From assembly GCA_958510825.1 (NCBI GenBank), contig OY294052.1, positions 11,119,816 to 11,183,815 of the forward strand: a DNA stretch of 64,000 nt, written 5' to 3'. The first letter of the stretch is position 1, and each line of letters opens with the position of its first letter. The DNA is from Brachypterus glaber. Taxonomy: Eukaryota > Arthropoda > Insecta > Coleoptera > Kateretidae. Of this stretch, positions 10,533-21,264 are shown in pieces. A program made the position numbers and the translations under genes. Below the pieces are notes generated by a model. The model saw only the letters and a program-made list of their open reading frames with translations. It had not been told where the DNA came from and ran no database searches.

Positions 10533-11691
10533 CACAGATAAAAATATTATCTTAAAAAGTCCAACAAAAATTATTTACTTGGACAAATTTTGTTTCATTA
10601 AAATAATTTTATTGAACAGGTCTTGTTGTCTTTAAGACTTAAGTCTTAAAAGAAAATGTGAAAATTTATAGTTTATTTTAATTCATTTGCCATTAAAATA
10701 TGAAACGATACCATGAAAAAAGTTAGTTCATAAAAAGAATCCACTTAAACTACGTCTTTATTAAATTAAAGGACGAGTGTGGTATCTCTACGAAATGATT
10801 TAGTTAAATTATAGGTAGTTCTATTCTGTCGAACTAACACGGCAGTATGTAACATTACTTGTTTTAATAAATGACACAAAAAATAATTAACTAAATAAAT
10901 CTTTTTGGTTTTAGTAATAAAATTATTATATCTGAACTACAGAAAATATGTTGTTGCGTATCCAGTGCTGCCAAAGGTCACCCCCCTCTCAAATTTGAAC
11001 GAGTTAACATATCGACTTCAAATTTGGAACACATAAATAAAACAACTTAATCTATCTTTCAGCATAAATTCTATATTTTTAGCTTTTAAAACATGACCAG
11101 AGGTGTTATATATCATTTTAAAGCAAATGAAAATTTCTATACAATCATATATTTTTTATTTTTTTTTAACATTTTTTTTAAGATATCGTCATACATTTTT
11201 TTTTCTAAAACAAGATTTTTTTTGTAAAATTTTATTTATAGGTATTATTTAAAATTAGATAAAAAGTAAGATTTACGTATTCATCATGAAATTAACCATT
11301 TTTCAAAAATTGTTTGATTTTTTTAAAGAAATTTTGATGAAAATTCCCATTTTTAACCCTTTAGAAACCTTTAGAAAAATCTGAACAAAAAAATTAAAAA
11401 AATATATGGTTAAATAGAAAATTGTCTAAGCTTTAAAATGACGTATCACATGACCCCGTCTTTCTTTTTAAAAGATTGCTTCTGATGCCTCCCTGACCTC
11501 ATTTTACAAGCTAAAAATATCAGATATATTCAAAAAGATATTTTGCGTTTTTTTTCTGAAGTTGCAGTTGATATATAAACTCGTTAAAATTTTGGGAGGG
11601 GGGGTTACTTTTGGACCGCTCTGTATATAAAGTTAGAATTCACTTGCATTAAATTATATTCATTTGGATTAAGCTATTATTTTTATCTGTG
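10533..11691. mobile_element. 'CACAGATAAAAATA' TIR element carrying a nested MITE
   Basis: The left end CACAGATAAAAATA and the right end TATTTTTATCTGTG are perfect complements, each flanked by TA (10531-10532 and 11692-11693). Inside lies a second, complete TA-type element (10963-11623). Without it the host element would be about 500 bp. There is no coding potential. Confidence 0.75.
10963..11623. mobile_element. 661-bp 'CAGRGCGGTCC' MITE, nested
   Basis: The left tip is CAGTGCTGCCAAAGGTCACC and the right tip, read inverted, is CAGAGCGGTCCAAAAGTAAC. TA follows the right end, while the left flank is TC, perhaps mutated. Arms of more than 100 bp match imperfectly. The same family occurs at 9617-10256, in part at 27870-28100, and at 56533 onwards. 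Confidence 0.7.
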
Positions 11692-12040
11692 TAGACTTTA
11701 AATTGTTTAAAGCAGTGTGAATACGGGACACTTTTAACTTAGAAGTTTAAGCAGACGGGTTATTTTTTGCAATTAAACTTGGTCCGTTCACTTTTTGCTT
11801 GAAAAAAAGTTGTGCCTGTGTTTTCTCGGCAAAAATGTTTTCTCATTCTGTTAATATTTTTAAGTACCTAAGTAAACTGTCGAAAGTTTTCACTCGAAAG
11901 TTTACTGACAAATTGTTTAAACAACTAATTTATAATAAACGTGCTGAAAAAATGCTGAAAGTACTATATTTCTAGACATAAGCAGGGTTATTTATTATGC
12001 GTTAAAAACCTCTTCTGTCAAAAAAAAGAAATAATACTAA

Positions 12041-12097
12041 AATACACTAAAACACCCCCGAAAGAATTTACCAAAATCAAGACAAGAGTATAAACTA
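12041..12097 (+). repeat. 57-bp direct repeat, left of repeat D
   Basis: TACACTAAAACACCC, GAAAGAATT, ACCAAAATCAAGACAAGA and TATAAACTA all recur at 12653-12709 in the same order. The two copies bracket the repeat-D element at 12098-12640. Confidence 0.75.
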
Positions 12098-12640
12098 ACA
12101 AGTCGTGAAGATATGTAATGCTACGGATTCCATATTTATCAACAATTTTTTTATTTTTTACGCGAAAATAAATTTAAAAAAATATTTTTCAAAAAAAAAA
12201 AAAAGAATTCAAAAACAAAAGTTAAAAAAAAAGTTTGACCCCCCATAACATTTTTGTGTTGGGGGGATTACTTTCAACATTTGTAGAATTGATCCTTATA
12301 ATAAAAGTAGTTTTTCTGTAAAAGTTACGTTAATCGGAATTTTCTTTCAGCTTATTTCGATTTTTTTAATAGTTTAACTTTTTTGTTTTTGGGGATCTTC
12401 CCTTATATAATAGTACTTGATTTTTCCTAAAAATTTCAAGATCGAATTATCGTGTCTACAAAAATCGTGATATCGGACAGACATAGACAGACTGACAGGC
12501 GGACAAAAAAAAACGAAGATTTTTTATTTTTTCATGAACAAAATTTGTATCCAAGAATTTTTTGTCTAGGACGATTTTTGAAAATTTTGGAAAATTCGAA
12601 CCGTGTAACATTGTTCCAATACCAGGCGCTGTGAATAATA
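12098..12640 (-). mobile_element. Repeat D ('CCGTGAAGATATG' family), full-length-like copy
   Basis: One end is AACAAGTCGTGAAGATATGT and the other is CAGGCGCTGTGAATA. The body has A/T tracts, CCCCCC and GGGGGG runs, a GAATTTTCTTTCAGCTTATT block, an ATCGAATTATCGTG block, and a purine-rich ACAGACAGACTGACAGGCGG block. Conserved order is seen at 21265-22075 (inverted), 34540-35345 and 59395-59675. The ORF reading DRQTDRRT comes from this simple block and is not a gene. The superfamily is not recognised. Confidence 0.6.
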
Positions 12641-12652
12641 TAATAATAATAA

Positions 12653-12709
12653 TATACACTAAAACACCCTTGAAAGAATTCACCAAAATCAAGACAAGAA
12701 TATAAACTA
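12653..12709 (+). repeat. 57-bp direct repeat, right of repeat D
   Basis: This is the counterpart of 12041-12097 with a few substitutions. The pair is either an unusually long target duplication or two units of an older local repeat into which repeat D inserted. Confidence 0.7.
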
Positions 12710-12960
12710 CAAATCAAGACAATACGAGAGTGACGTATTTGAGAGTCTAGAGTCTGCCTGCATGTAATACTAAATTCAACCAATCCTGCAGTGTATCAAG
12801 AGTTTTGAAAATCAAGACTCTTACAAGACGAGACTAGAAGTTAATCATCAAGATTCTCGATAAACGAGACAAGAAGTTAATCCTCGAGAAATGCAAGACA
12901 AGTTTATGTGGTCTAGAAAATCAAGACTCTCGACAATCCAGGCTCTTGCGTCTCGTGAAA
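12680..12960. repeat. Degenerate AAGAC/CTCGA-rich tandem region
   Basis: Variants of TCAAGACTCT and ACGAGAC recur. A ~38-bp stretch containing AGAAGTTAATC is repeated at about 12834 and 12870. It looks like a decayed minisatellite. Confidence 0.5.
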
Positions 12961-12989
12961 GCCTAGAAATCCCCAATAGAAAATTGTTA

Positions 12990-13735
12990 TTATCAGATTA
13001 TTATCAAACTTTGCCTTTGCCTTATACCTGGATGTGAAGTGTTTTTATTTATATAACGGCTTACACAGGATATGTATTATATAATGGCGATGGTATTACA
13101 AAAATATATACATGAAATGTTAAATATAATAAAAATAATCTTATGTAAATTTACAAAACTGTTGTTTTAGTATATATAGAAAAAGTTTAATTTGATGTAT
13201 TTTCCGATCAAAGATAATTTTTTTAATTTTTCATATTTGACATATCTGCTGGTCATGTATTATAATTAAAAATGTTAATTTTTTCACACGCAACTTTAAA
13301 TATGCCTGATTAATCTTGAATAAATTTGATATAAATCGATATATTTATGAAACCTGAAAGGTAATTTACATCTGTAGGTATGCTGAAAGTCTCGTTTTAA
13401 TTAACAGACCAGTCAATAGAAGCAATAATAAGAATAATAATATTTTAAACCATACAAAATTAAAATTTATTGGATAATATAGTAAGGAAACCTAATTATC
13501 AACTATTAATTATTATAGTTATTACACTTGTTATTGAGTAAATAAGTAGATGTTCATCATTATAAACCTTAAGCGACTCAAATACTTTATTAATATCAAA
13601 GAAAAGAGCTTGAAAAAGTGATATTTCTTCTAAATTATCTAATATAAACGTAATTGATTAAAAAGCTATGTTAAAAAAATGTTATTTATCCAATACATAG
13701 AATAAGACAATTACCAGCTTTATTTTAAATAGATA
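12990..13735. other. AT-rich sequence, nothing recognised
   Basis: No open frame, structured repeat or match elsewhere in the window was found by eye. Confidence 0.45.
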
Positions 13736-13897
13736 AACTCAATAATAACCCCCGCGTGGCTTTTACTTTATTGAGTGGATAATTATTTATTTTACCCACT
13801 CAACTGTTACTTGTAAAATTATTTTCTTGTAAATGTCATTAAAAATTTTAATAAAAATATGAATTCCTAAGCTATTTATTGGATAAAACCTTGTATG

Positions 13898-13998
13898 CCA
13901 CTCATGGGTAAACCGATATTGCCCTCTCGAAAATTAACCTGCTTGGCTGACGCCTCGCAGGTTAATTTTTTCATGGGCAATATCTTACTTTACCCACT
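13898..13998. repeat. Palindromic module with GC-rich loop
   Basis: The arms GATATTGCCC and GGGCAATATC, then AAAATTAACCTGC and GCAGGTTAATTTT, enclose the loop TTGGCTGACGCCTC. Outer arms GGGTAAAC and TTTACCC also pair. The architecture matches the other GC-looped palindromes at 583-718, 20139-20227, 25143-25240, 33007-33127 and 33135-33245. Confidence 0.75.
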
Positions 13999-14121
13999 AG
14001 TACCATAAATAAGTATTATTTTTAAGGACATAGTCTCATCGGCTATGCCGCTCACTGTTGCAACATGTTGTAATTAATAATAATTTATTGAAGTAATTAT
14101 ATAAAATTAACTTAAAAGTAA

Positions 14122-14690
14122 TTTTATTCGCAACTGTATATGTAATACATGTATTATTAAAGTTTGGGAAGTACGTAATTTCTTGTCCCACTGTTTTCCA
14201 CACCTGGACCTGACCTGTAATGAAAAATTAGTAAACTAATTGTTACTGGTCTGCAATTTAAATCATTAATTTCCGTTAGATGGAGCCACCGATTAAAATA
14301 TATTATGAATGGTTAAAGCAAGGTGGCTGAACTGCTCTTGTCATGATGAACACGAATATAATCTAGTACATTTCATTAAAAAAACTTAATTGTATAGTTT
14401 TAGTCAATGTTTTTTAATTTTGAGATTGAGAAGGATAATAAATATTATAAACGGTGCCTTGTGAGCTATCAACAAATGTTTTTTGTGGTTGTTTATTTGT
14501 TTAACGCGTATGTGGCACTTCAGCTTTGATTGTGCTTTTCTTGTGAAATGCAGGAAAACATATTTGCGGTAAATATGAAAAGAACTAAAAAACTAAGTTT
14601 TATAGTATTATTTTCTTCATTTGAATTCAAACATCTAGGTTTCAAAAAAATTAGTACTTTATTTTTAAATAAAAACAGTTGCGAATAAAA
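14122..14690. mobile_element. 'TTTTATTCGCAACTGT' TIR element, copy 1
   Basis: The left tip TTTTATTCGCAACTGT and right tip ACAGTTGCGAATAAAA are perfect inverted repeats. The interior is shared with 44524-44981 in the same orientation, including GAAGGATAATAAAT, TTATAAACGGTG, CAACAAATGTTTTTTGTGG and GAAATGCAGGAAAA-like sequence. There is no coding potential. An ACAGGTC...GACCTGT hairpin follows at 14698-14752 and is part of both copies' surroundings. Confidence 0.75.
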
Positions 14691-15202
14691 TAGTATACAG
14701 GTCTCCCGGAAAATGGTCTCGGAAAAGTACTATTTTCCGAGTCGACCTGTAATCTACGATTTTTAACCAAATTACTGCATTGTAATAATATTAAAATATC
14801 CTTGTTAAGGATATAATTCAAATTTATTGAATTATAAATTCAATTTTCGTTTAATAGAATTTTCAGTGACCTTAAATGCTCAATTTCCTAGAGGAAAATC
14901 ATTAAAAACCATTCAGCAATACCTTGGCTGAATCTGATTTCTGTATTAAACCTAATATGCGTTTAAATTAAGAGTGCAATTGCAATGGGTAAAGATCGTG
15001 AAATGGATTTTGGATGCAATTTTAAATTGGATTTTTCTAGTTGCATCTGGAACAACGCATAGTGGGCCCTTCTTATGCATTAAGTACCACATTTTTATAC
15101 ACTCTATATTGGCCTTTCAACGTTTTCGCAGATAAGATAACTGGGAAGAATACAAAAGATAGAAGATATGACGAAATGAGTCAAAATGACGTAATAAACG
15201 TT

Positions 15203-15204
<2 letters not shown>

Positions 15205-15257
<53 letters not shown>

Positions 15258-16053
15258 TTTATTTGCCATTCAGGTACAAAGTACATATGGTAAGTCATAG
15301 AAAATATATAAATAGATTTACCCATCTGCATGTAAGAAAAAAAATAAAACAAAAAAAAAAAAAAAACAAAAAAAAAACATACACACAGATAAATAAAAAT
15401 AACTAAATAATAAAATATAAACACAATAAAATGGTGTAAAATTATAAAATAAAAATAATAAATAAAAAATATAAAAAAAACGATTAATATACGGCACAAA
15501 TTAAAACTCAAAATTGTAAAATTTGACAGATAATAAAACTTATAGTAACTATGACTGTTGTAAAATACGACACATTAAAACTTAAAATATTAACAGAGTT
15601 ATATATATAAACATACCTATCAGTAAATAATAAAAAAAAATAAAAAAAACCAAAAGACTAAGTGTTAAAATCACATGAGAAATACTCATCGAGAGTATAT
15701 ATACATTTTCTTATTAAAACATTTTTAATTTTCAACTTGAAAGAATTGTCGCTATTAATCGTCCTTATATTTTCTGGTAAAACATTATATAGTTTTATGC
15801 AGTTGTACAAAGGCGATTTTTCAAACTTTGCTGTTCTATGGAATGGAACTTTTAACAATTCATGCCTCGTATTATAATCATGATTTTCTGACACCGTAAC
15901 AAACTGCCCTATGTTTTGTTTAGTAAATGTCAAACATTTTAAAATATATATAGAGGGGACAGTTAATATTCCTTTTGCTTTAAATAAATCTTTGCAACTT
16001 TCCCTATAATCTAAGCCAAAAATTAATCGCATTAATCTTTTTTGCAAGACAAT
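15205..16053 (-). mobile_element. 5'-truncated non-LTR retrotransposon with (TAA)n tail
   Basis: On the minus strand this runs from a truncated 5' end near 16053, through the end of ORF2, to a ~400-bp 3' UTR. It closes in AATGGCAAATAAATATT and a run of ATT triplets (15205-15257). The tail and 5' truncation are hallmarks of LINE insertion by target-primed reverse transcription. A few bases of the target appear lost at the junction when compared with 26.9 kb. Confidence 0.85.
15658..16050 (-). pseudogene. LINE ORF2 C-terminus (reverse transcriptase tail), truncated
   Basis: These 129 residues begin at the truncation point with LQKRLMRLI-type sequence. They contain YRESCKDLFK, GILTVPSIYILKCL, the diagnostic HDYNTRHELL and KSPLYNCIKLYNVLP. 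In Jockey/CR1-type LINEs this region lies downstream of the reverse-transcriptase palm, near the end of the ORF2 protein. Endonuclease and catalytic RT motifs are absent, since the element is truncated ~0.85 kb from its 3' end. It cannot act on its own. There are no frameshifts in the surviving part, which suggests a fairly recent insertion. I am confident of the LINE assignment; the clade is less certain. Confidence 0.85.
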
Positions 16054-16739
16054 TTTATTTTAAAAATAATAAAATTAAATTAATTTAACCATTTAAGTTT
16101 TAATTGACATTTAAAATAAACAAAAATTATTCAAAACGTGTTACCTTAAGCAAAAATTAATATAAATCTAAAAAATAAGCACGGTATAAAGAATTTTTAA
16201 AATAAGGTCCGGCAACATTGAACTATGGAACATTTTACATACACATGAGGTTAGTTTGGCTTGCTTATATATCTTTCTTGGTTTGCTGTTTTAAACGTTT
16301 TTCTTGTCTTTTGGTGTGTTTCTTTGGATTTTTTTTGTACTTGTGATAGTTTATTATAGGTAGTGACATATTTTTTGACTTGTATGGTGTTTGATATTCA
16401 TAAGTCAAAATGGCGGAGAGAATTTACGTTGTGTCCCCAATTAATCTTTTTCTAATAGCCTATATTAAGCGAAAAAATATGTGATAAATACACGGTGTTT
16501 GCAGTATTTTGGTATAAAATAAAGGGGATGATTCTCTATCACAAAACATGGAAAACCAGCATAGGAACATATGTCTTGAAAGAAACCCTAAGAGAGTTTC
16601 GACCCTTAAAAATTGCAATAAAAATAAAGTTTTTAATTATTAACTTTGGTACCCTCTGAGCTACACCGACGAGGTTTTGTATATATAATAGTATTAATAA
16701 GTAAGGGCAACCAGTTTATATTACTTTTTTTTTAAATTT

Positions 16740-16985
16740 ATCCAGAGGTGCCTAGACGGACAAAATGTGAGGCTTCACATTTTTGTCCCAAACTTTTTTA
16801 TGTGTATTTTTTGTTTTTTTTTTTTGTAAAAATATAGATTCCTTATGTAAAAATACATAATAAATGTCATATAATGTAACACTGTGGAAAAAATATAATT
16901 AAGAGGAAGTAACATTTTGTGCCACCAAAAATGTTATATTTTGAAAGGCTATAATAGCCTTAATAATTACTCCTTTAATATTTAT
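16740..16985 (-). repeat. Dispersed repeat A, copy 2 (inverted)
   Basis: This is the reverse complement of 30-230. It includes CTATAATAGCCTTAATAATT, GTAACATTTTGTGCCACC and CACATTTTTGTCCCAAAC. Confidence 0.65.
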
Positions 16986-16999
16986 ATATATATAATATT

Positions 17000-17535
17000 A
17001 TAAAGGTTACATGAACTGAGAGAGAGGACTCACTCCAAGTCATATTTTATGAAGTGCATGGTCATTTGTTTCAAATACTTTGATAATATGAAAGAAAAGA
17101 GCTAAACCAAGTCAGATGGAAAAGTAGGAAAAGTAAGTTTTAAACTGACATTTATGGACAGCTTCTAATTAAAATCGATCATGACCATACATGAAAAAAA
17201 AAATCTAAATAAATAAATAAAATATAAATTTCCAAATATTTCTTGATACCTTTCAGAATTTTAGCCCACGGGGCGCTTAGTTCTGCTATGAATTTATAGG
17301 TAGGTGACAGTCCCGATTCGGCAGGTCACAAGGATATTTGTCATTTTCATACTAATAATAACATATTTTCCATAATATAAATTTAGATTATTTTTGCACT
17401 ACATATAATAAATTACAAAAAATATATAACATCAAAATGTACCTAATATGTTTAAATAATAACATTTAAAATTTGAGTAACTATTTTTTATTTATCCTTT
17501 ATTTATTTAAATCTATGTTAACACAAAACATTTTT
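17000..17535. other. AT-rich spacer, nothing recognised
   Basis: A slightly GC-richer patch (about 17265-17330) lacks matches elsewhere in the window. No gene is evident. Confidence 0.45.
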
Positions 17536-17539
17536 TTTT

Positions 17540-18241
17540 TCTACGACTGCTTTAGAATGTAAGAAAATACTTCTTCAAACACAGAATAAATCCATTCTAG
17601 CTCTAGATATGGTATGAATATTTCGTATTAAGTGTTAGAATGAGCACATGTAGTGCCATCTCTTGTTTATAAAAGTAAAGAAAACTGTAACAAAATTAGC
17701 AAAAATATATATATTTTACCAACATTGAATAATTTGATGCAATTTAAAGTTTTGCGTTAAAATTACATAAAGTTTATTAGTTTTTCTTAATATTTGCCCA
17801 GTTTTTTATCAATTTAGTTCAAAAAATTAAAACTGCTCCATCTATTGTTAAATATTTAAACCTGATATATGTCACAACAACCTGACATAACCCTCAATTT
17901 ATGCATTATAATTTATAAATATGTGCTAAAATTAAATAAAAATCTTTTTTAACTACTGATTTGATAAAATTATTAAATAAAATTAATTGCTTTATTTAAA
18001 AATATATGTTTTGTTGCATTTACAATGTCAAGCCACAAAACATGGTTTTTAACCTTGTCCGCAGTTTAAAGCCATACAGTGTTTCATATTGGCAGTCGAA
18101 GAAAAAGTATAGTCTACAACACGTATGGAATAGTCATTTCGCGCTCGAGGGACCGTCAAACTCGCCTGCCGGCTCGTATGACAAACTTTTCGCTCGCGCG
18201 GAATATTGTCTATTCCATACTAATTATAGAATACACTATTC
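17540..18241 (-). mobile_element. ~0.7-kb repeat B with terminal palindromes, copy 2 (inverted)
   Basis: This is an inverted copy of 581-1297. It carries the same GC-looped palindrome at its right end, with loop ACTCGCCTGCCGGCTCGTA and arms TATGGAATAG and CTATTCCATA. Overlapping short frames here (18006-18273) are by-products of the palindrome and not genes. Confidence 0.7.
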
Positions 18242-18261
18242 CCTTAAGGGATAGCGGTTCA

Positions 18262-18410
18262 TCTGAAAAGTAGTTTTTATTTAATATCAGTAGGGTTCCT
18301 GAGATATTAAATAAAAAAAATACTTTTAAGATATACCATTTCCGGACCAACCTTTATAGGAAACATTCTTAAAATTCTTGAACTTATTTCTGAATAACAC
18401 TCTATATATG
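18262..18410 (+). repeat. Dispersed repeat C, copy 3
   Basis: It shares GGTTCCTGAG, the TTATTTAATA-like stretch, CGGACCAACCTTTATAGGAA and GAATAACAC with the other repeat C copies. The AAAGGGGC block is missing. Confidence 0.45.
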
Positions 18411-18419
18411 CTTCATGTT

Positions 18420-18980
18420 GTCTTTACCAATAAACTTTTTTCTGTGTGTTCTTATTAAAGTTTCCCTATTATCTAGATAATTATCTGAGGATAAAAATAT
18501 TTATGGATCATTTATTTGATATCTATGGATACCAATAAAAATATTTAGGGATAACTCTAAATATATTTTACCCTAGTTGTGAACCTTTCACAAATAACTA
18601 CAGCAATTATTCCAGTAGTTATAGTTACTAATGATAATCTAATTTTATTTTTAGTATTATCCTTATAAAACTGTTGAAACTACAGCAATCATAAATTTTT
18701 ATAGCCCATTATCTAATTTATGTTCTTCGGTTTTATAATATTGGTGTTAATAGTACAAATGGGATTTCACGAGCGTAAAATCTTATTAAATTTCGGTAAA
18801 ATTCAACACACGGAAACAATCATCTAAGGTCATTTTTTATATTATATCTTATTTTTTTAAAACATTTTACATTATATTTTAACTTTTGAGATAAATAACT
18901 GTTGCCAGGCCACAAGCAAGAGGTGAAGAAGGTGCAAAAGAAGAAAAACAGGATGAAGAGGAAGAACAGAAAGAACAAGG
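18420..18980. other. AT-rich spacer, nothing recognised
   Basis: There is no coding, repeat or RNA signal apart from the purine-rich approach to the AAG array. Confidence 0.4.
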
Positions 18981-18985
18981 AAAAA

Positions 18986-19113
18986 AGAAGAAGAAGAAGA
19001 AGAAGAAGAAGAAGAAGAAGAAGAAGAAGAAGAAGAAGAAGAAGAAGAAGAAGAAGAAGAAGAAGAAGAAGAAGAAGAAGAAGAAGAAGAAGAAGAAGAA
19101 GAAGAAGAAGAAA
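18986..19113. repeat. (AAG)n microsatellite, ~128 bp
   Basis: This is a pure GAA/AAG triplet run flanked on both sides by imperfect AAG-rich sequence (18915-18985 and 19114-19135). Poly-Arg, poly-Leu and poly-Phe frames across it are artefacts. Confidence 0.95.
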
Positions 19114-19613
19114 TAGAAGATGAAGAGGTAGAAGATTATGTAGAACATGATAATAACATAATAATAACATGTATAATAATTTATCTAATAAACATTTTAG
19201 ATTATTATGCAAAATGAACTAAAAAAGATAATGTGAGAAAGAGACCATAATAATTTTAATTTTTTTTTGTAGACTAATGAATTATTTTTCCCGTGCACGC
19301 TTCACGTATAAGCGGTACAAAATTAAAAAGGTTTAGTATTTCGATCAAATAGGATTATGAGGGATTTGTGACTGTGTCATACTTTTACTCAAACTGGATT
19401 TGACGCTTTTTACTTTTTATTTTTTAAATAAATTTCAGGATTACAGAGACCTCGGTTAAAAAAATAATAATAAAATCCTACTTAATTTAATTATTAAACC
19501 TAATCTTTAAAGTAATAGAAAGGTAAGTATTTTCTTTATTATCATAAACTCTAGGATATTAGGGCGGTTCGATATAATGCCTTTTTATTTTTTATTTTAT
19601 ATTATTATTATTA

Positions 19614-19885
19614 TAGGATTGGTGTTGTGGTCTACCAGGTCTGTGCATGACAAGTCTACTAGCAAACTAGCGTGAGTTCGATTCTTACTGGCGCCGATTT
19701 GCCTTTTTCAGTTAATTAATAATTGAAATTTGGCGAAGGCGATAAGTGAAGCGGGCACTCCTTAGAAGCTGGTTCGAAAGTCATTATAAGCCGGTGGTTC
19801 CCTCTACTACTAACCCACACAAGTCCTGGACTAAGTGATTAATTAAGTAGAATAGCACGAGGTTAAACAAACATGTAATAATACT
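19614..19885 (+). mobile_element. tRNA-derived SINE, full copy
   Basis: The head contains a pol III A-box-like TGGTCTACCAGG (19628-19639) and a B-box-like GAGTTCGATTC (19674-19684), about 46 bp apart as in tRNA-like promoters. The body includes AATTTGGCGAAGGCGATAAG, GGTTCGAAAGTCA, TAAGCCGGTGGTTCCCTC and ACACAAGTCCTGGAC. The 3' end ACATGTAATAATA matches the (TGTAA)n tail of the second copy at 63806-64000. Pol III transcription and LINE-dependent mobilisation are expected for this class. It is not a functional tRNA gene, since no cloverleaf closes. Confidence 0.8.
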
Positions 19886-20023
19886 TAAATTTAAAGTTGT
19901 ATTATTATTCAAAAATAGATCAGTTTGAAATAATTTTAAAAATTTTTATGTTACAATCAACATATTATATTTGCAAGATAATAATGTCAAGTGCTAGAAT
20001 TTATTTATTATTATATTTATTTA

Positions 20024-20138
20024 TATACAGTCATAAAGCGTCTAAAATAAGCACGTGCTTGACATTTAAAAAGTAAAATTTTGTTATTACAAAACACTTG
20101 ATAATACCATCATGATGTTTATTAATAGTAATTATATA
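20024..20138 (+). repeat. Dispersed repeat F, copy 1
   Basis: AAAAGTAAAATTTTGTTATT, ACAAAACACTTG, GATGTTTATTAA and GCTTGAC recur at 22070-22165 in the same order. Confidence 0.6.
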
Positions 20139-20227
20139 CCAAGGTAGAGAAGACATTTTTTATAGCCGAGCATAGCGTCGAGGGATTTGAGAATGCGAGG
20201 CTATAATAGCCTTCTCTACCGTGGTTA
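20139..20227. repeat. Palindromic module with GC-rich loop
   Basis: The arms GGTAGAGAAG/CTTCTCTACC and TTATAGCC/GGCTATAA enclose a loop with GCGTCGAGGG. It abuts repeat F and resembles the other GC-looped palindromes. Confidence 0.7.
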
Positions 20228-20229
20228 AT

Positions 20230-21260
20230 ATATTATTTTTTTCACTATTAGCACAATTTATTCTTATTATTTAGACATTTTTATTTCAATAATAAACTAA
20301 AATGCTTGCTGGATCTTAATTAACCGCAAAGAAAACAAACAAACAGCCTTTGAAATCGCCAATTTTAAAAACAAATGAATTTTATTTACCAAATAATGTG
20401 TTATATTCCATTAAAATTAATTAATTAATTAATTAATTAAAATGTGTTATATTCTATTAAAATTAATTTATTTGTGATATAAGCCATGTTAAAGTTTGGT
20501 CAAATTCGGAAAGGTCTAAGAAAAAATATGAAAAAATCAATTTTTTGTGAAAATCAGGTAAGGTTTTGGTTCTACATTTTTTTATTGATATTTTTCTAGT
20601 GGTAAAATCTATTCAAAATCGGTTTTATATGATTAAACGTGTTTTATTGGCTTCATTTTCATGCACTGAACCTAACCTAATTCGTTTATTTTACCGGGTA
20701 TCATCATATTATTTAAAATATGAGCATATAGTGATGATTCGACCACTGGATAGAACATTCGAAAATTTAAGATAATATTAAAAATCCAATCCGTTTTTTA
20801 GTTTTCCAATATACTTTTAATATTGGTTCGTATTTTCAGATTCCCTGCTACTTACTAGGTAGTTTTGTATTGTTTTTTTTTATATTAGTTAAATCGTTTC
20901 TGGTTCCTGTAAATATTAGTCTAATATTATTTGTTCATGTTCTAGTTATTTTTAATAAAACAATAATTTTTGGTTCATTTTAATGTTGGTTCTATATTTT
21001 TAAAACTATATTAGAACTATATTATAAAGTTTTAATAATACATTATAAATATTTTAATGAAATTTATAATTTTATTCACCCTGGTTGAAACCTCCCACCC
21101 TAGAGGGATGTTTCAACCAAATGTAACAATTTTTATTTTAATTTATAAAACTATATTATTTAATAGAAAACATATTAAACTATGGATTGGTATACAAAAA
21201 TTAAATAAAATAACTTATAAAATATTTTATAAAACGATTTAAACATTAAGAGGTCGAAAG
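20230..21260. other. AT-rich spacer with a short (TTAA)n run
   Basis: A TTAATTAA run lies at about 20420-20441, next to an ATGTGTTATATTC duplication (about 20395 and 20443). The 69-codon frame at 20566-20775 shows no domain, and I do not call it a gene. Confidence 0.45.
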
Positions 21261-21264
21261 ATCC

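Larger units (their letters stand above)
15040..16470 (+). repeat. Dispersed repeat E, copy 1, split by a LINE
   Basis: Segments 15040-15204 and about 16060-16470 match the continuous stretch 26745-27330. Shared blocks include TATTGGCCTTTCAACGTTTTCGCAG-like sequence, CTGGGAAGA, AAAATGGCGG, GAGAATTTACG and TTCTAAT. The interruption is exactly where the LINE copy sits, so 26.9 kb shows what the site looked like before insertion. Confidence 0.75.

Noticed and set aside
12452..12634. Protein-coding frame with DRHRQTDRRT
   Set aside because: It is a product of the simple GACAGACAGAC block in repeat D, which is repeated at four other sites without a conserved frame.
15041..15511. Open frames containing poly-Asn or poly-Ile
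   Set aside because: They read through the (TAA)n tail of the LINE and its A-rich 3' UTR.
18006..18273. Two overlapping ~70-codon frames
   Set aside because: They lie inside repeat B and its palindrome; the corresponding frames are not kept in copy 1 at 581-1297.
18820..19212. Long poly-Leu, poly-Phe and poly-Arg open frames
   Set aside because: They are translations of the AAG microsatellite in several frames and strands; the same applies at 39678-39872 and 51107-51508.
19614..19705. Functional tRNA gene
   Set aside because: A and B box-like motifs are present but no cloverleaf closes, and the sequence continues into a SINE body that is repeated at the window end.
20566..20775. 69-codon frame with a hydrophobic start
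   Set aside because: No domain, no homologous repeat copy and no splice context; length is within chance for this composition.
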